A stretch of DNA of 35,890 nucleotides from Anaeromyxobacter sp. RBG_16_69_14 (GCA_001768075.1 MEMX01000033.1:131797-167686), one strand, 5' to 3'. Shown: positions 8,175 to 16,818, counted from the first letter of the stretch. Notes: generated from the sequence alone by a model not told the origin. Numbers and translations: made by a program.

Positions 8175-8786
8175 TCACCGGGCCCTGCCCTGAAGCGCTG
8201 CTCGGTACTCGCGAATGGCCTGGCTGGCCGTAGGGCGATCGATGAAGGTTGCGAGCTCGGCGAGATCGATGCCGGGCAGGACCTCGCTCCCGGCCGCTTC
8301 CTCGTAGCGCTCGCCTCGCAGGGCGAACATCGTGAAGAGCCCGCGGCGCCAGAACCAGAGCTCGCGCACGCCGAGCTCCCGGTAAATCTCTCGCTTGTCG
8401 AGCCCACCGGAGGTCCAGATGACCTCGATAGCCAGGTCCGGCCGCTGCGCGTCCTTCCTGCCGCCAAAGATATAGCACTCGTCAGGCTCGACGCCGCGGT
8501 CGGCCTCCTTGTCCTCGAGCGTCCACGATCCGAACGGGCTGAATTCGACGTTGCGCTCGAGGCACCAGACCTCGACGAGGCGGCCAATCACCGACTTGAT
8601 GGCCTCGTGATCCTGCGACGGGCTCATGAGCTGCAGCACCCCCCTCATGTACGCGAGCCGCGGAACGGGCCGATCGCCGCGCAATTCGAGCGTGCGCTGG
8701 TAGTCCGACCACGCGGCGTTGCGCAGCACCACGATGTGGTCATCGGCGGGGGCCTCTTCGTGCCTGGCGATCCGCTCTGCTAGCAT
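8175..8786 (-). CDS. Uma2-family (DUF820) putative restriction-endonuclease-fold protein
   Basis: A 203-residue protein of the Uma2/DUF820 family, which has a PD-(D/E)xK nuclease fold. The core reads GVEPDECYIFGG, RPDLAIEVIWTSGGLDKREIYR and VRELWFW. This supplies the conserved Asp (PDLAIEV), Glu (IEV) and Lys (LDKREIY) of the active site. The start is ATG 8784-8786; the longer reading up to 9047 has no family similarity. The family is abundant in cyanobacteria and some myxobacteria, and its biological role is not established. It stands alone and is downstream of the lipoprotein gene, with a hairpin between them. Confidence 0.85.
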   Translation of the reverse strand: MLAERIARHEEAPADDHIVVLRNAAWSDYQRTLELRGDRPVPRLAYMRGVLQLMSPSQDHEAIKSVIGRLVEVWCLERNVEFSPFGSWTLEDKEADRGVEPDECYIFGGRKDAQRPDLAIEVIWTSGGLDKREIYRELGVRELWFWRRGLFTMFALRGERYEEAAGSEVLPGIDLAELATFIDRPTASQAIREYRAALQGRAR

Positions 8787-8862
8787 GGCTCTCGAAGTAT
8801 AGGCCGAGCGATCTCGTCCTGCCAACGGCACGCCGTCGGGAAGCCCATCGCCATCGTGCAGA

Positions 8863-8884
8863 ACCACCTCCTGCCGGAGGTGGT
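8863..8884 (-). terminator. Perfect 9-bp hairpin downstream of the lipoprotein gene
   Basis: ACCACCTCC-TGCC-GGAGGTGGT lies 20 bp past the stop of the gene ending at 8905. The stem is perfect with a 4-base loop. No long T-tract follows on the minus strand, so termination is likely but not certain. Confidence 0.5.
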
Positions 8885-8904
8885 GCCGGGCGTTGCCTCG
8901 AGGA

Positions 8905-10803
8905 CTAGAGAGGCTCAACGAGGAAGGTACCCTGGCACTCGCCTCGTGCCTCCCCCGGATCGGCATCGGGGGATACCTGGTACGCCGATCCGCTGCCCCT
9001 CGCCCGCACCACGTACCGTCCGGGCGAAAGGGCAATCCGATCGTCATAGCGCAGCGGCTTGACGTCTTTCGAACCGATCCGCACGAGGTCGAAGCCCGAC
9101 GCGACCAACTCCTCTTGGCTGTCGCAGTTCAGCCTCACCACGTGCAGGACGTAGAGGCCCGCCGCCTCTGGCGGAACCATGAGTTCTGCGCCGCCCCTGG
9201 AAACCGTGTAGGTCGAGCGCGTCCAGCAACTCTGGGAGCTCTTGCCGGGCGCGGTGCAGTCGTCAGACTTCGTGTAGCCACCGCGCGCCACCGCGACGTT
9301 CGAGAAGGATATCTGCACCCGGCCGTCGGCCACCGTGCAAGCGGAGAGGGTCTGGGCATGGCCGGAGCCCGGGGTGTCGTGCTGGCACCAGGCCCTGCCG
9401 AGGTGCGCCTCTCCGAACCACCCGTCCGCGATCTCCCGGAACCGGTTGTGTCCACCGGGACCGAATTGCTCGCACTCCGAGAAGAGCTCCACCCGGGGCA
9501 CCTCGGAGCATTCGGCCGTGACGGTGGTCGGAACCTGGATCGGGGTCAGCACCGTGCGGCCGAGTAGAACGGTTCCGAGGGTCTCGCCGTCCCGGACGAC
9601 AATCTGAGCGGTGTGTGTACCGTTCGCGCTGCGCAAGACCGCGACGTTGAGCGTGGCGGGGATGATCTTCTGGCCATCCCACCAATACGTGAAGTCGTAC
9701 TCGCGCCGGATGCGGTCATGGGCGACGTCACCGTGCTTCGTAGTTGCCTTCGCCGAGGCGAGGTCGAGCAGCTGCGCCTTACCCGATGCCTCGATGTTCT
9801 GACTGCGGTACTTCTCATCCTTCGCCTTGGTGGAGAGCTGCGTCATGTAGGCGGTGAGCTGCGTCTTCGCGTCGTGGCCAGGAAACGAGTAGTCCGCGAG
9901 TCTCGCGATGGCCCTGTCCCACTTCTCGTGCACGAATCGCACCTCGGAGAGCAGCGCAGGCATGTACTTCTCGAGCTCCCGAAGCGACACGAGGTCCTTG
10001 CGCTCACCCGCGCGCGTCCGGCAAGCCCGGGTGATCGTGAAGCGGCCAGACCGCACGAGATCGACGAACTGGTTGCGCGTGACGTAGACCTCGTGCCCCC
10101 CCTGCGCGCCGGCCGGCCCCGAGAGGGCGTGCAGCAGGCTCGCCGTGTTGGCCACCTCGATCATGAGGGAGCAGCTGGCGGACCGGTACTGCTCGCTGTT
10201 CAGGACGTAGTGGAAGCTGACCGACGCATCGCGGGCCGCCCTCGCGAGCTTGGCCCGAGTCAGTGAACCCGGTATCCGAAAGCAAGCGGTGACCGAGGGC
10301 ACATCGCTGTTCGCCAGTTTGACCGGCGGGCTCCATGTGTACCCCGGATAGGAGGCGCCCTCCACGCGGGATGTGAGTTGCAGCACCACGTCGAGGAGCG
10401 GGAGCCGGAGCATGGCGCCGGAGAGGCCGTTCTGCGCCGCCGCCGCACGGACCGCGGCCTGATACTCGGGGGCGTCCATCACCACGTCGACACAGAGCTC
10501 CTGCCTTTCGAAGGACTCCGCGGCGTTGAACGAGGCCAGGAAGATCGGCTCGTAGATCCCCTTCACCCGGTGGGCGTCGTTGGGGTTCTTCCAGATGTAT
10601 CGGGTGACGCCCTGGTACATGACGGTCGCGGCGAGGTTCTCGGGATTGTACGCCACGTCGGCAAGCTCGGAGGGAGCGGTCGGCGACAGGAAGGGTGTGG
10701 GGGGCTGGCGCTGCGACCACGCGCGCCCCGAGCATGCAGAGGCCACGAAGAGCGACGCGAACCCCGCCCCTAGCAGAGCCGCATGGGAAGCAACGTTCTT
10801 CAA
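8905..10803 (-). CDS. Putative lipoprotein of unknown function
   Basis: About 632 residues. TTG 10801-10803 is my preferred start: AGGGGG lies immediately upstream, and the product then opens MKNVASHAALLG, a hydrophobic stretch and FVASAC, a plausible though imperfect lipobox with the lipidated Cys at about residue 24. A GTG at 10866 would add 21 residues ahead of the signal sequence and lacks a clear ribosome site. The rest is soluble. The C-terminal third is rich in beta-type segments and cysteines (CSEVPR, FSECEQFG, CTAPGK, QSCWTR, CDSQEE) and may be a disulfide-stabilised extracytoplasmic domain. I recognise no family. It lies just outside the left copy of the 154-bp repeat. Confidence 0.7.
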   Translation of the reverse strand: MKNVASHAALLGAGFASLFVASACSGRAWSQRQPPTPFLSPTAPSELADVAYNPENLAATVMYQGVTRYIWKNPNDAHRVKGIYEPIFLASFNAAESFERQELCVDVVMDAPEYQAAVRAAAAQNGLSGAMLRLPLLDVVLQLTSRVEGASYPGYTWSPPVKLANSDVPSVTACFRIPGSLTRAKLARAARDASVSFHYVLNSEQYRSASCSLMIEVANTASLLHALSGPAGAQGGHEVYVTRNQFVDLVRSGRFTITRACRTRAGERKDLVSLRELEKYMPALLSEVRFVHEKWDRAIARLADYSFPGHDAKTQLTAYMTQLSTKAKDEKYRSQNIEASGKAQLLDLASAKATTKHGDVAHDRIRREYDFTYWWDGQKIIPATLNVAVLRSANGTHTAQIVVRDGETLGTVLLGRTVLTPIQVPTTVTAECSEVPRVELFSECEQFGPGGHNRFREIADGWFGEAHLGRAWCQHDTPGSGHAQTLSACTVADGRVQISFSNVAVARGGYTKSDDCTAPGKSSQSCWTRSTYTVSRGGAELMVPPEAAGLYVLHVVRLNCDSQEELVASGFDLVRIGSKDVKPLRYDDRIALSPGRYVVRARGSGSAYQVSPDADPGEARGECQGTFLVEPL

Positions 10804-10935
10804 GGCACCCCCTACAAGGTCGACAGACGGCTGGCGGCCCCCAAGGGGCTCATCCAGCGCGCGCACACATTACCGCGGTACGGCCTTGATGGAGCGGGAG
10901 GAATCCGCCTCCCCACGAGCCTTGGCCAGGCCGCG

Positions 10936-11089
10936 AGCTGATAGCGCATGCCACATGAACTGACGCTCGAGATGGGGGGCGCGGGGGGAGAGTTCTCCCC
11001 TCCGCTTGAGGCGCCGCAAGGCGCCGGACATCAGCTCACAGCGGCGGCGGTGCCGCTGGAGAATCACATCAACTGGTCGCCGCTGTGAG
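10936..11089 (+). repeat. 154-bp direct repeat, left copy
   Basis: Nearly identical to 29188-29340 in the same orientation. The differences are a G/C change at 10973, a C/A change near 11053 and one base missing near 11074. It contains AGCTGAT pairing with ATCAGCT about 88 bp later, GGGGAG-AGTT-CTCCCC, GGCGCC-GCAA-GGCGCC with a GNRA-type loop, and a closing stem of CACAGCGGCG with CGCCGCTGTG. It sits in the 340-bp gene-free stretch 10804-11143 between the lipoprotein and rhodanese genes. I see nothing else clear in that stretch. The reverse strand is open for about 45 codons in both copies, but no protein family is recognised. No target-site duplication is visible. Confidence 0.9.
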
Positions 11090-11143
11090 CATCCGCGCCG
11101 GCAGCTGGCCGCGTTCGAGGTGTCGGCTCCCTCGGTCGGCCAT

Positions 11144-11809
11144 CTATCCGCAACCTCCACCGATCTTCTTCTTGCCACCGCCCGCCGCGGCGGCCTTCTT
11201 GCCCGACTTGAGCAGGCTCGGCTGGTAATTGAGCCTGGCGAGGGTCTGGAGCGCCTCGACGGTCCGGGAGCGAGCCTCGGGGCGGGGGCCCGGCCCCTCG
11301 AACCACGCCGACACGAGCTGCAGCGCGTCGGCATAACCGTCGGGTGGCGACGACTCGGCGAAGAGCGGCACCGGGAGCTCGAACGCGAGGTACCAGGCGC
11401 GCGCGCCATCGGCCAGGTAGTGGATCCGCGCCGTCGGATTGGCCTGCCGAACCTTGACGACGAGCTTCTGCGCCAGCTCGTCCCTGCTGGCGCAGACGAT
11501 CACCGGTGCGTGCGTGCGCAGGAGCGCCTTCAGCTGCTCCGGCCCGGCGCCCGGCATGAGGACGGCGCCTGGGACGTGAAAGCGCGCGTAGGCGCCCGCT
11601 GGGCGTACGTCCACGACTACCGAGCGCTCCTCCTGCACGAGCGCCGCGGCGGCCTTCATGACGCCGAGCGAGGCCTCGGCCGGGTTCGCGGACAGATCGG
11701 GTGGGATCTCGGCCATCGCAGAGCGGCTGGTGACGACGCTCGCCACCATGTAAAGCGCGCTTCCGAGGACGAGCACGGCGGCGCCGAGCCTCGCGTTGAA
11801 CCGGATCAC
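11144..11809 (-). CDS. Membrane-anchored rhodanese-domain protein with Cys-containing Gly tail (module 1)
   Basis: A 221-residue protein. A short positively charged start (MIRFNAR) and one hydrophobic helix (about 9-27) suggest a signal anchor that leaves the rest in the periplasm. The rhodanese domain spans about 45-150, with VVVDVRPAGAYARFHVPGAV and candidate active-site Cys C106 in VIVCASRDE. A Lys/Gly/Ala-rich linker leads to the C-terminus KKKIGGGCG, with C220 next to last. The start is GTG 11807-11809, overlapping the YeeE-B stop by 4 bp (GTGA). Rhodaneses move sulfane sulfur between thiols. This one is last in module 1 and probably serves the YeeE pair, since in module 2 the equivalent domain is fused to YeeE-B. 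Confidence 0.87.
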   Translation of the reverse strand: MIRFNARLGAAVLVLGSALYMVASVVTSRSAMAEIPPDLSANPAEASLGVMKAAAALVQEERSVVVDVRPAGAYARFHVPGAVLMPGAGPEQLKALLRTHAPVIVCASRDELAQKLVVKVRQANPTARIHYLADGARAWYLAFELPVPLFAESSPPDGYADALQLVSAWFEGPGPRPEARSRTVEALQTLARLNYQPSLLKSGKKAAAAGGGKKKIGGGCG

Positions 11810-12480
11810 GGCAGGCTCCCTTCTCGGGCGAGGCCGGCCGCGCCTCGCGCCTCGGTCGCCTCCTCATCCTGGTGCTCCGAAGCGCGCGCCGAGGTGCGGG
11901 CGCGCACGAGTTGCTCGATCCTGCCCACTGCCCAGAACGCACCCACGGCGAACAGCGAGACCGCGAAGACCACGATGCCCGAGTTCACGTGGAAGAAGTC
12001 GTGCAGGAGGACGCGTCCGCGCGCACCGGCGTTGGCCAGGGGCGCGAGCGTGTCGTAGCCGAACGTGAACACCGCCGAGCCGAAGGCGATGCCGAGCATG
12101 AAGAGGACCGCGTCGATCTTCCCGCTCACCGCGGCGACGACGGACGTGCCGGGACAGTAGCCCCCGACGATGAAGCCGACCCCGAGGAGGAGCCCGCCCA
12201 CGATCTGGGGGAGGAGATAGGTGTCCAGGATCCCGATGCTGGAGAGCGGCAGGATGGCGAGGAGGTCCAGGACGTAGAGGCCGAGCATGGCGGTGACGAT
12301 GGCGGTGAACATCACGCGCAGCACGCGGAAGTCGCGCCCGTAGAAGTTCGCCGCGAGCCTGTCTGCACGGCCGAATCCGGCCCGCTCGAGGACGAAGCCA
12401 AACCCGATGCCAATCACCACCGAGATCATCATCTCGGTGGGATGGGACATCTTGAGGACGACGCTGAGAGGTCCTTCCAT
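11806..12480 (-). CDS. YeeE/YedE-family sulfur transporter, second half (YeeE-B, module 1)
   Basis: A 224-residue integral membrane protein. It carries the family signature GFGFVLERAGFGRA (about 26-39) and the pore cysteine C109 in GGYCPGTS. E. coli YeeE/TsuA, a thiosulfate importer of about 350 residues, combines both halves in one chain. Here the family is split, with the first half encoded just upstream at 12499-13017. The Arg/Glu-rich C-terminal tail after the last helix is probably cytosolic. ATG 12478-12480 is preceded by AGGAG at 7 bp. It sits 18 bp after YeeE-A and overlaps the rhodanese gene, so the three are co-translated. Confidence 0.92.
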   Translation of the reverse strand: MEGPLSVVLKMSHPTEMMISVVIGIGFGFVLERAGFGRADRLAANFYGRDFRVLRVMFTAIVTAMLGLYVLDLLAILPLSSIGILDTYLLPQIVGGLLLGVGFIVGGYCPGTSVVAAVSGKIDAVLFMLGIAFGSAVFTFGYDTLAPLANAGARGRVLLHDFFHVNSGIVVFAVSLFAVGAFWAVGRIEQLVRARTSARASEHQDEEATEARGAAGLAREGSLP

Positions 12481-12498
12481 GGCGATCTCCTAGAGAAC

Positions 12499-13017
12499 CT
12501 AGATCCACTGCCGGCGCACGAACCAGGCCATCCCGTACGCCCCGCCGAACACCGCGAACATGAAGACCCAGCTCCCCAGCGAGAGCTGGGCACCGCCCGT
12601 GAGCGCCTGGCCGCTCGTGCAGCCGCGGGCGAGCTGGGCCGCAAATCCGCTGATGGCGCCACCCACGACCGCCAGGATCCAGCGGTTCTCGATCCGGGCG
12701 CGGGGTCCCCGTACCGTCTCCACCTTGAAGCGCTTCCCCGTGAACACCGCCATGGCTCCACCGACGGCGGAGCCGATCGTCAGCCAGACGATCCAGTCGT
12801 TCAGCGAGCTGCGCTGCGGGTCCGAGAAGAAGGATGCGATGTTCTGGTTCTCCTCGGCCCAGGTCGGTTCCACCGCGTGGATCACCGCCGCCTCGACGTG
12901 CTTGAACGTCCCGCTCGCGCCCAGCCCACGCCCGGTGAGGACGAAGCTCGCGAGCAGCACGAGACCGAGCGCGACGCCGGCCGCGTAGGGGTTCCACAAT
13001 GGCCTGTTCTCGTTCAC
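12499..13017 (-). CDS. YeeE/YedE-family sulfur transporter, first half (YeeE-A, module 1)
   Basis: A 172-residue membrane protein opening NPYAAGVALGLVLL, with the second signature RGCTSGQALTGGAQLSLGSW around C133. C133 is the candidate pore cysteine of this half; the partner cysteine is in YeeE-B. The start is GTG 13015-13017 with GGAGGAG directly upstream; an in-frame ATG at 13041 would lie inside the preceding gene. It begins 1 bp from the stop of the ferredoxin-cytochrome b fusion. A central stretch of about 40 residues (VEPTWAEENQN...SSLNDW) lies between helices and is probably an extracytoplasmic loop. Confidence 0.92.
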   Translation of the reverse strand: MNENRPLWNPYAAGVALGLVLLASFVLTGRGLGASGTFKHVEAAVIHAVEPTWAEENQNIASFFSDPQRSSLNDWIVWLTIGSAVGGAMAVFTGKRFKVETVRGPRARIENRWILAVVGGAISGFAAQLARGCTSGQALTGGAQLSLGSWVFMFAVFGGAYGMAWFVRRQWI

Positions 13018-13018
13018 T

Positions 13019-14542
13019 TCACTCCTCCTTGCTCGCCGCATGGGCGTCCGAATCGTGATCTCGAGTCTGCTGCCCGAGCCGCGCCACCCACTTCGGGCTG
13101 TGATGCCGGGCGTGCTCGTGGTCGATCCGGCCCGTGACCATCGACTTCAGGGCCGGGCGCTCCTCTGCGATGACCGCGGCCATGGTGACGTGGACGGCGA
13201 TCCCCGCCAGCACGAGCGCGATGGAGAGCTTGTGGACCAGGATGGCCGCGGCCACCGCACCGGGCGGGCCGACGTGGAACGTCATCACGAGACCGCTGCC
13301 GATGATGGTGGTCGTCGCCACCAGAACGAACAGCGCGAAGATCTTTTGACCCGCGTTGTACTTGTCCTGCGGCGGGAGCGGTTGCCTGCGCAGCCCGGCC
13401 ATCGCGAGGGGCTTCACCGTCAGCCACAAGAGGTCGTCCTTCGTGATCCTGACCTCCTCGAGGACGTGCCGCGGCCCGCCCTTGAGGAGCAGGAACAAGG
13501 GCACGACGATCCCCGCCCAGACGAGTCCCCAGACCACGTGAAATCTGATGAGGGGCTCGGTGCCGCCGACGAGGCCCGCGAACCACCGCGGGAAGCGCGT
13601 CCCGAAGAGCGCGAAGCTCGCCGCGGACATGAGCGCGGTGCCGGTGGCGACGAGGAGGAGCCAGGAGAGCGCGTTGAACCAGTGGAGGAAACGGACGCCG
13701 CCGCGGTGGCGGAAGAGCTCCCCGTCGCCCGCGCCGCACGCCTTGGCCTGAAGCGGCGTCTCCAGGGCCGGCTCCGGTGTCGGAGGCTGCGTCGCGGCCG
13801 CCTCCTGGCCCTCGCGCTTCACCCGATCCGAGCGCGCCTTGAGGTTCACGAGCGCGCCGCCTGCGATCGCCATGAGGCCGAGCCCCGGAACGACGATTCG
13901 CGCGAACGGCAACGAGACTTGCCATGTCCTCGTGAGCGAGCTCCGCTCGTACCGCTTCACCACGCCCGCCGCGAGGATGCGCTCGCGGTGCGCGCGGCCG
14001 GCGTAGATCGTCTTCGGTCGGACGTCCACATCCGCCGTGACGAGCGGCTGCGCGCCCTTCGACCGGACGAACGCCGAGAGCTTGCCGCCCGAGTCGTCGA
14101 GATCGCCGAAGATGCGGCACTCGGCCAGGCACGTCTGCACGCAGGCCGGCTCCTCTCCACGCGCGACGAACGGCGCGCACAGGTTGCACTTCTCCACGAC
14201 CTTCTTCACGGGATCGAAGTGGCGCGCGCCGTAGGGACAGGTGGAAATGCAGTTGCCGCAACCGATGCAGACGTCGGCGTCGACCATCACCACGCCCGTC
14301 TTCGGGTCGGCGTAGGTGGCCCCGGTCGGACAGTCGGTGGTGCATGGGTGGTCCTGGCACTGCATGCACAGGCCGGGGTAGAAGCTCACCGCGAGGTCGT
14401 CCCTCTCGCGGGTGCCCGTCTCGAACGTGTGGACCCAGTCGCGCGCGGCGCCCGGGCCGCTGTCCCACTGCTCCTTGCAGGCCGAGACGCAGGCCTGGCA
14501 CCCGACGCAGCGGTCGAGGTCGATGCCCATGGCGTACCGCAT
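13019..14542 (-). CDS. Ferredoxin (PsrB/PhsB-type) fused to formate-dehydrogenase-gamma-like cytochrome b (module 1)
   Basis: A 507-residue fusion. Residues 1-150 hold four [4Fe-4S] motifs: CVGCQACVSAC (12-22), CMQCQDHPCTTDC (59-71), CIGCGNCISTC (92-102) and CNLCAPFV...CVQTC (119-138). A lone helix at about 215-235 leads to a di-haem cytochrome b domain. That domain has RFLHWFNALSW (H287), RFHVVWG (H335), KYNAGQK (394-400) and VHKLSIAL...VHVTMA (H437, H451). KYNAGQK is characteristic of formate dehydrogenase gamma subunits. The fusion would carry electrons between the molybdoenzyme encoded 2 bp upstream and the quinone pool. There is no Tat signal of its own, so the cluster domain is presumably placed in the periplasm with MopA1 or by the membrane part. 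It is not a formate dehydrogenase by context. Confidence 0.9.
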   Translation of the reverse strand: MRYAMGIDLDRCVGCQACVSACKEQWDSGPGAARDWVHTFETGTRERDDLAVSFYPGLCMQCQDHPCTTDCPTGATYADPKTGVVMVDADVCIGCGNCISTCPYGARHFDPVKKVVEKCNLCAPFVARGEEPACVQTCLAECRIFGDLDDSGGKLSAFVRSKGAQPLVTADVDVRPKTIYAGRAHRERILAAGVVKRYERSSLTRTWQVSLPFARIVVPGLGLMAIAGGALVNLKARSDRVKREGQEAAATQPPTPEPALETPLQAKACGAGDGELFRHRGGVRFLHWFNALSWLLLVATGTALMSAASFALFGTRFPRWFAGLVGGTEPLIRFHVVWGLVWAGIVVPLFLLLKGGPRHVLEEVRITKDDLLWLTVKPLAMAGLRRQPLPPQDKYNAGQKIFALFVLVATTTIIGSGLVMTFHVGPPGAVAAAILVHKLSIALVLAGIAVHVTMAAVIAEERPALKSMVTGRIDHEHARHHSPKWVARLGQQTRDHDSDAHAASKEE

Positions 14543-14544
14543 AT

Positions 14545-16767
14545 CTAGGCCACCCTCCCCGCAGCATCGCGCACCGAGACGAACTGCGTCCGCATGCCGG
14601 TGGTCCCGCTCATGGGGTCCACCGCGTACGTGTCGATCAGGTCCGAGTCGCTCCCGCCCTTGCCGCAGGCCCTCGAGAGCGCCTTCGAGCGGTGGCCGAA
14701 TCCGTGGACCATGTAGACGGCCCCCGCCGGCATGCGCTCCGTCACCTTGAGCGGCATGGGACCGGTCTCCTCGCCTCCGCCGTTCGCGACCATCACCGGC
14801 TGGCCCTCGGCGAGCCCGAGCTCGCGCGCGGCCATTGGGTTCATCCAGAGCGCGTTCGTACCGTCCAGATCGGAGAGGATGGGGTTGTTCTGGGTGCGGC
14901 CGAAGGTGTGGAGCGGGCTGCGGCCGTACAGGAGCCTGAACATCCCGGGCGGCTCCTCGGGCGGCGCCGCGTGGACAGGCAGGGGCGCGAACCCCGCGTC
15001 GGCCAGCTGCTTCGAGTAGAGCTCGATCTTGCCGCTCGGAGTATGGAAGCGGAACTTTTCCCCGTCGGCCAGGTAGAGCGGGGTCTTGCGCGGCACGAGC
15101 TTGATCCCGTCGAGCTTCAGCTTCGCGAGCGAGAGCCCCGCTCCGGAGAGGCGGGTGTCGAGGTACTCCTCGAAGGTCGAGAAGCCGAACCAGTCGCCCA
15201 CGCCGAGCTCGGTGGCGAGCTCCTTTGCGATGCGCCACGCGGGCCGGGTGTCGTGCGGCGAGGCGACGACGGGCTGGCGGATCCCGACGTAGGGCGCCTT
15301 GCCGCTGCCGATGGCGAGGTCGTCGTAGCGCTCGAGGTAGGTGTCCTCCGGGAGGAGGACGTCGGCCCACTGCGTGATCTCGGTGGGCTGCACGTCGCAT
15401 ACGGCGAGGAAGTCGAGGTTCCGGATGGCCTCGACCGTCTCGCGGGCGTTGGGCATCGACTGGATGAGGTTCGTGCCGTGGACGAACCAGCCTTTCACCG
15501 GATACGGGGACCCCGTGCGCGTCGCGTCGCGGATGCCGTTCGTCGTGACTTCCTGGGCAAACCGGAATCGCCTCGCTTCGCTGTCCACGTCCTTCGGAAG
15601 GTCCGGGAAGTCGGGCGCGGGGAAGGCGGGCACGCTGGCCCGCTCCCAGCGGTAGGTCCCGCCCGGTCGCCACCATGCCCCGAGGAGCGCGGTCAGAATG
15701 GCCTGCCCGCGGGCGCGGTGCGTGTCGGCCTCCCCGTACCAGGAGGTGTGCCGGCCCGGATGCACCAGCACCGCGGGCGCAGCCTTCACCATGAGGCCAT
15801 AGGCCGCGACGATCTTCTTCGCCGGGACCCCTGCCTGTGCAGCGGCCCACTCGGGCGTGCAGGGCTCGACGTGCCGGGCGAGGGCGTCGAAGCCGATGGT
15901 GCGCTCCTCGACGTAGCGCCGGTCGTACGTGCCTTCCTTCACGAGTAGACGCAGCCAGGCCAGGATGACGGCCGTGTCCGATCCGGGCTTCACCGGCAGC
16001 CAGAGGTCAGCCTTCTGGGCGACGGTGCTGAAGCGGGGGTCTAGGACGACCAGGCTGGCTCCGCGCGCCCGCGCCTTCACGAAGTCCTGCACCTGGCTGT
16101 TGTGCGCGTTCTCGCCCAGGTGCGACCCGAAGAGCACCATGCAGCGGGTCTCGTCGAAGTCGAGCGGCTCGGGCGACGGGAGCTTCTCGCCGAAGGTGAG
16201 GTAGTAGCCGACGTTGCGCGCCCCCTTACACTGCGAGTAAGCGGGGCCCGCGTAGTTCGGCGAGCCGTAGGCCACCATCATGGTGCGCAGGAGCGGGCCG
16301 CCCGTGCCGTGGTAGAAGAGCGCGAGCGCCTTCGCGCCGTGCTTCTCCTTGATCTTGCGGAAGCCGTCCGCGATGAGCTTGTACGCCTCGCCCCAGCCCG
16401 CCCGGCGGAACTTCCCCTCCCCTCGCGCACCGACCCTGATCATTGGATATTTGAGGCGGTCCTCGTCGGTGACGAAGCCCGCTCCGGCCTGTCCGCGGCC
16501 GCACAGCTTCCCGCGCGCGTTCGGGTAGTCGGGGTGGCCCTGGAGCGAGAGCACGCGGTTCTTGCGGACGCGCGCCACGACCCCGCAGTTCCAGAAGCAG
16601 AGCTCGCAGAAGGTCGGGACCTCACGCTCCGGCGGCAGGCCGTGCTGGTCCCTGGTGAGGCCGAAGGCCTGGGCCGTCGCGGGCGCCGAGACCGCGCCCG
16701 CGATGGCGCCGGTGGCCGCCACCTTGAGGAACGTCCGCCGCGCGATGCGATTCGACTCTTCCGCCAT
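14545..16767 (-). CDS. Tat-exported molybdopterin oxidoreductase (MopA1, PsrA/PhsA-like)
   Basis: A 740-residue catalytic subunit of the DMSO-reductase superfamily. The Tat signal is RRTFLKV (10-16) followed by a hydrophobic stretch. The N-terminal [4Fe-4S] site is C54-x2-C57-x3-C61 with C89 (KLCGRG). C180 in YSQCKG is the likely Mo ligand, as in polysulfide, thiosulfate and arsenate enzymes. The C-terminal dinucleotide-binding region includes HTFGRTQNN. ATG 16765-16767 has AAGGA at 8 bp; an upstream in-frame start at 16806 would displace the Tat signal. The best match by architecture is polysulfide/thiosulfate reductase or sulfur-compound dehydrogenase, but the direction and substrate are not readable. 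It is close in sequence to MopA2 at 21128-23362. Confidence 0.92.
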   Translation of the reverse strand: MAEESNRIARRTFLKVAATGAIAGAVSAPATAQAFGLTRDQHGLPPEREVPTFCELCFWNCGVVARVRKNRVLSLQGHPDYPNARGKLCGRGQAGAGFVTDEDRLKYPMIRVGARGEGKFRRAGWGEAYKLIADGFRKIKEKHGAKALALFYHGTGGPLLRTMMVAYGSPNYAGPAYSQCKGARNVGYYLTFGEKLPSPEPLDFDETRCMVLFGSHLGENAHNSQVQDFVKARARGASLVVLDPRFSTVAQKADLWLPVKPGSDTAVILAWLRLLVKEGTYDRRYVEERTIGFDALARHVEPCTPEWAAAQAGVPAKKIVAAYGLMVKAAPAVLVHPGRHTSWYGEADTHRARGQAILTALLGAWWRPGGTYRWERASVPAFPAPDFPDLPKDVDSEARRFRFAQEVTTNGIRDATRTGSPYPVKGWFVHGTNLIQSMPNARETVEAIRNLDFLAVCDVQPTEITQWADVLLPEDTYLERYDDLAIGSGKAPYVGIRQPVVASPHDTRPAWRIAKELATELGVGDWFGFSTFEEYLDTRLSGAGLSLAKLKLDGIKLVPRKTPLYLADGEKFRFHTPSGKIELYSKQLADAGFAPLPVHAAPPEEPPGMFRLLYGRSPLHTFGRTQNNPILSDLDGTNALWMNPMAARELGLAEGQPVMVANGGGEETGPMPLKVTERMPAGAVYMVHGFGHRSKALSRACGKGGSDSDLIDTYAVDPMSGTTGMRTQFVSVRDAAGRVA

Positions 16768-16818
16768 GGCCGTTTTCCTTAACGTGCGCCGCACCCGGCG
16801 GGGCACGGCCGTCGACGC

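Noticed and set aside
10936-11089. CRISPR repeat or tRNA attachment site for the paired repeat
   Set aside because: There are only two copies 18 kb apart with no spacers, and no tRNA-like cloverleaf or integrase gene nearby.
13019-15850. A single 943-codon minus-strand frame covering the ferredoxin-cytochrome b protein and more
   Set aside because: Residues before ATG 14542 are read out of frame through mopA1 and have no homology. The real protein begins MRYAMGID at 14542.
13019-16767. Formate dehydrogenase, suggested by the KYNAGQK cytochrome b
   Set aside because: The catalytic subunit has the FCELCFWNC and YSQC pattern of the polysulfide/thiosulfate group, and is linked to sulfur transporters rather than to formate genes.
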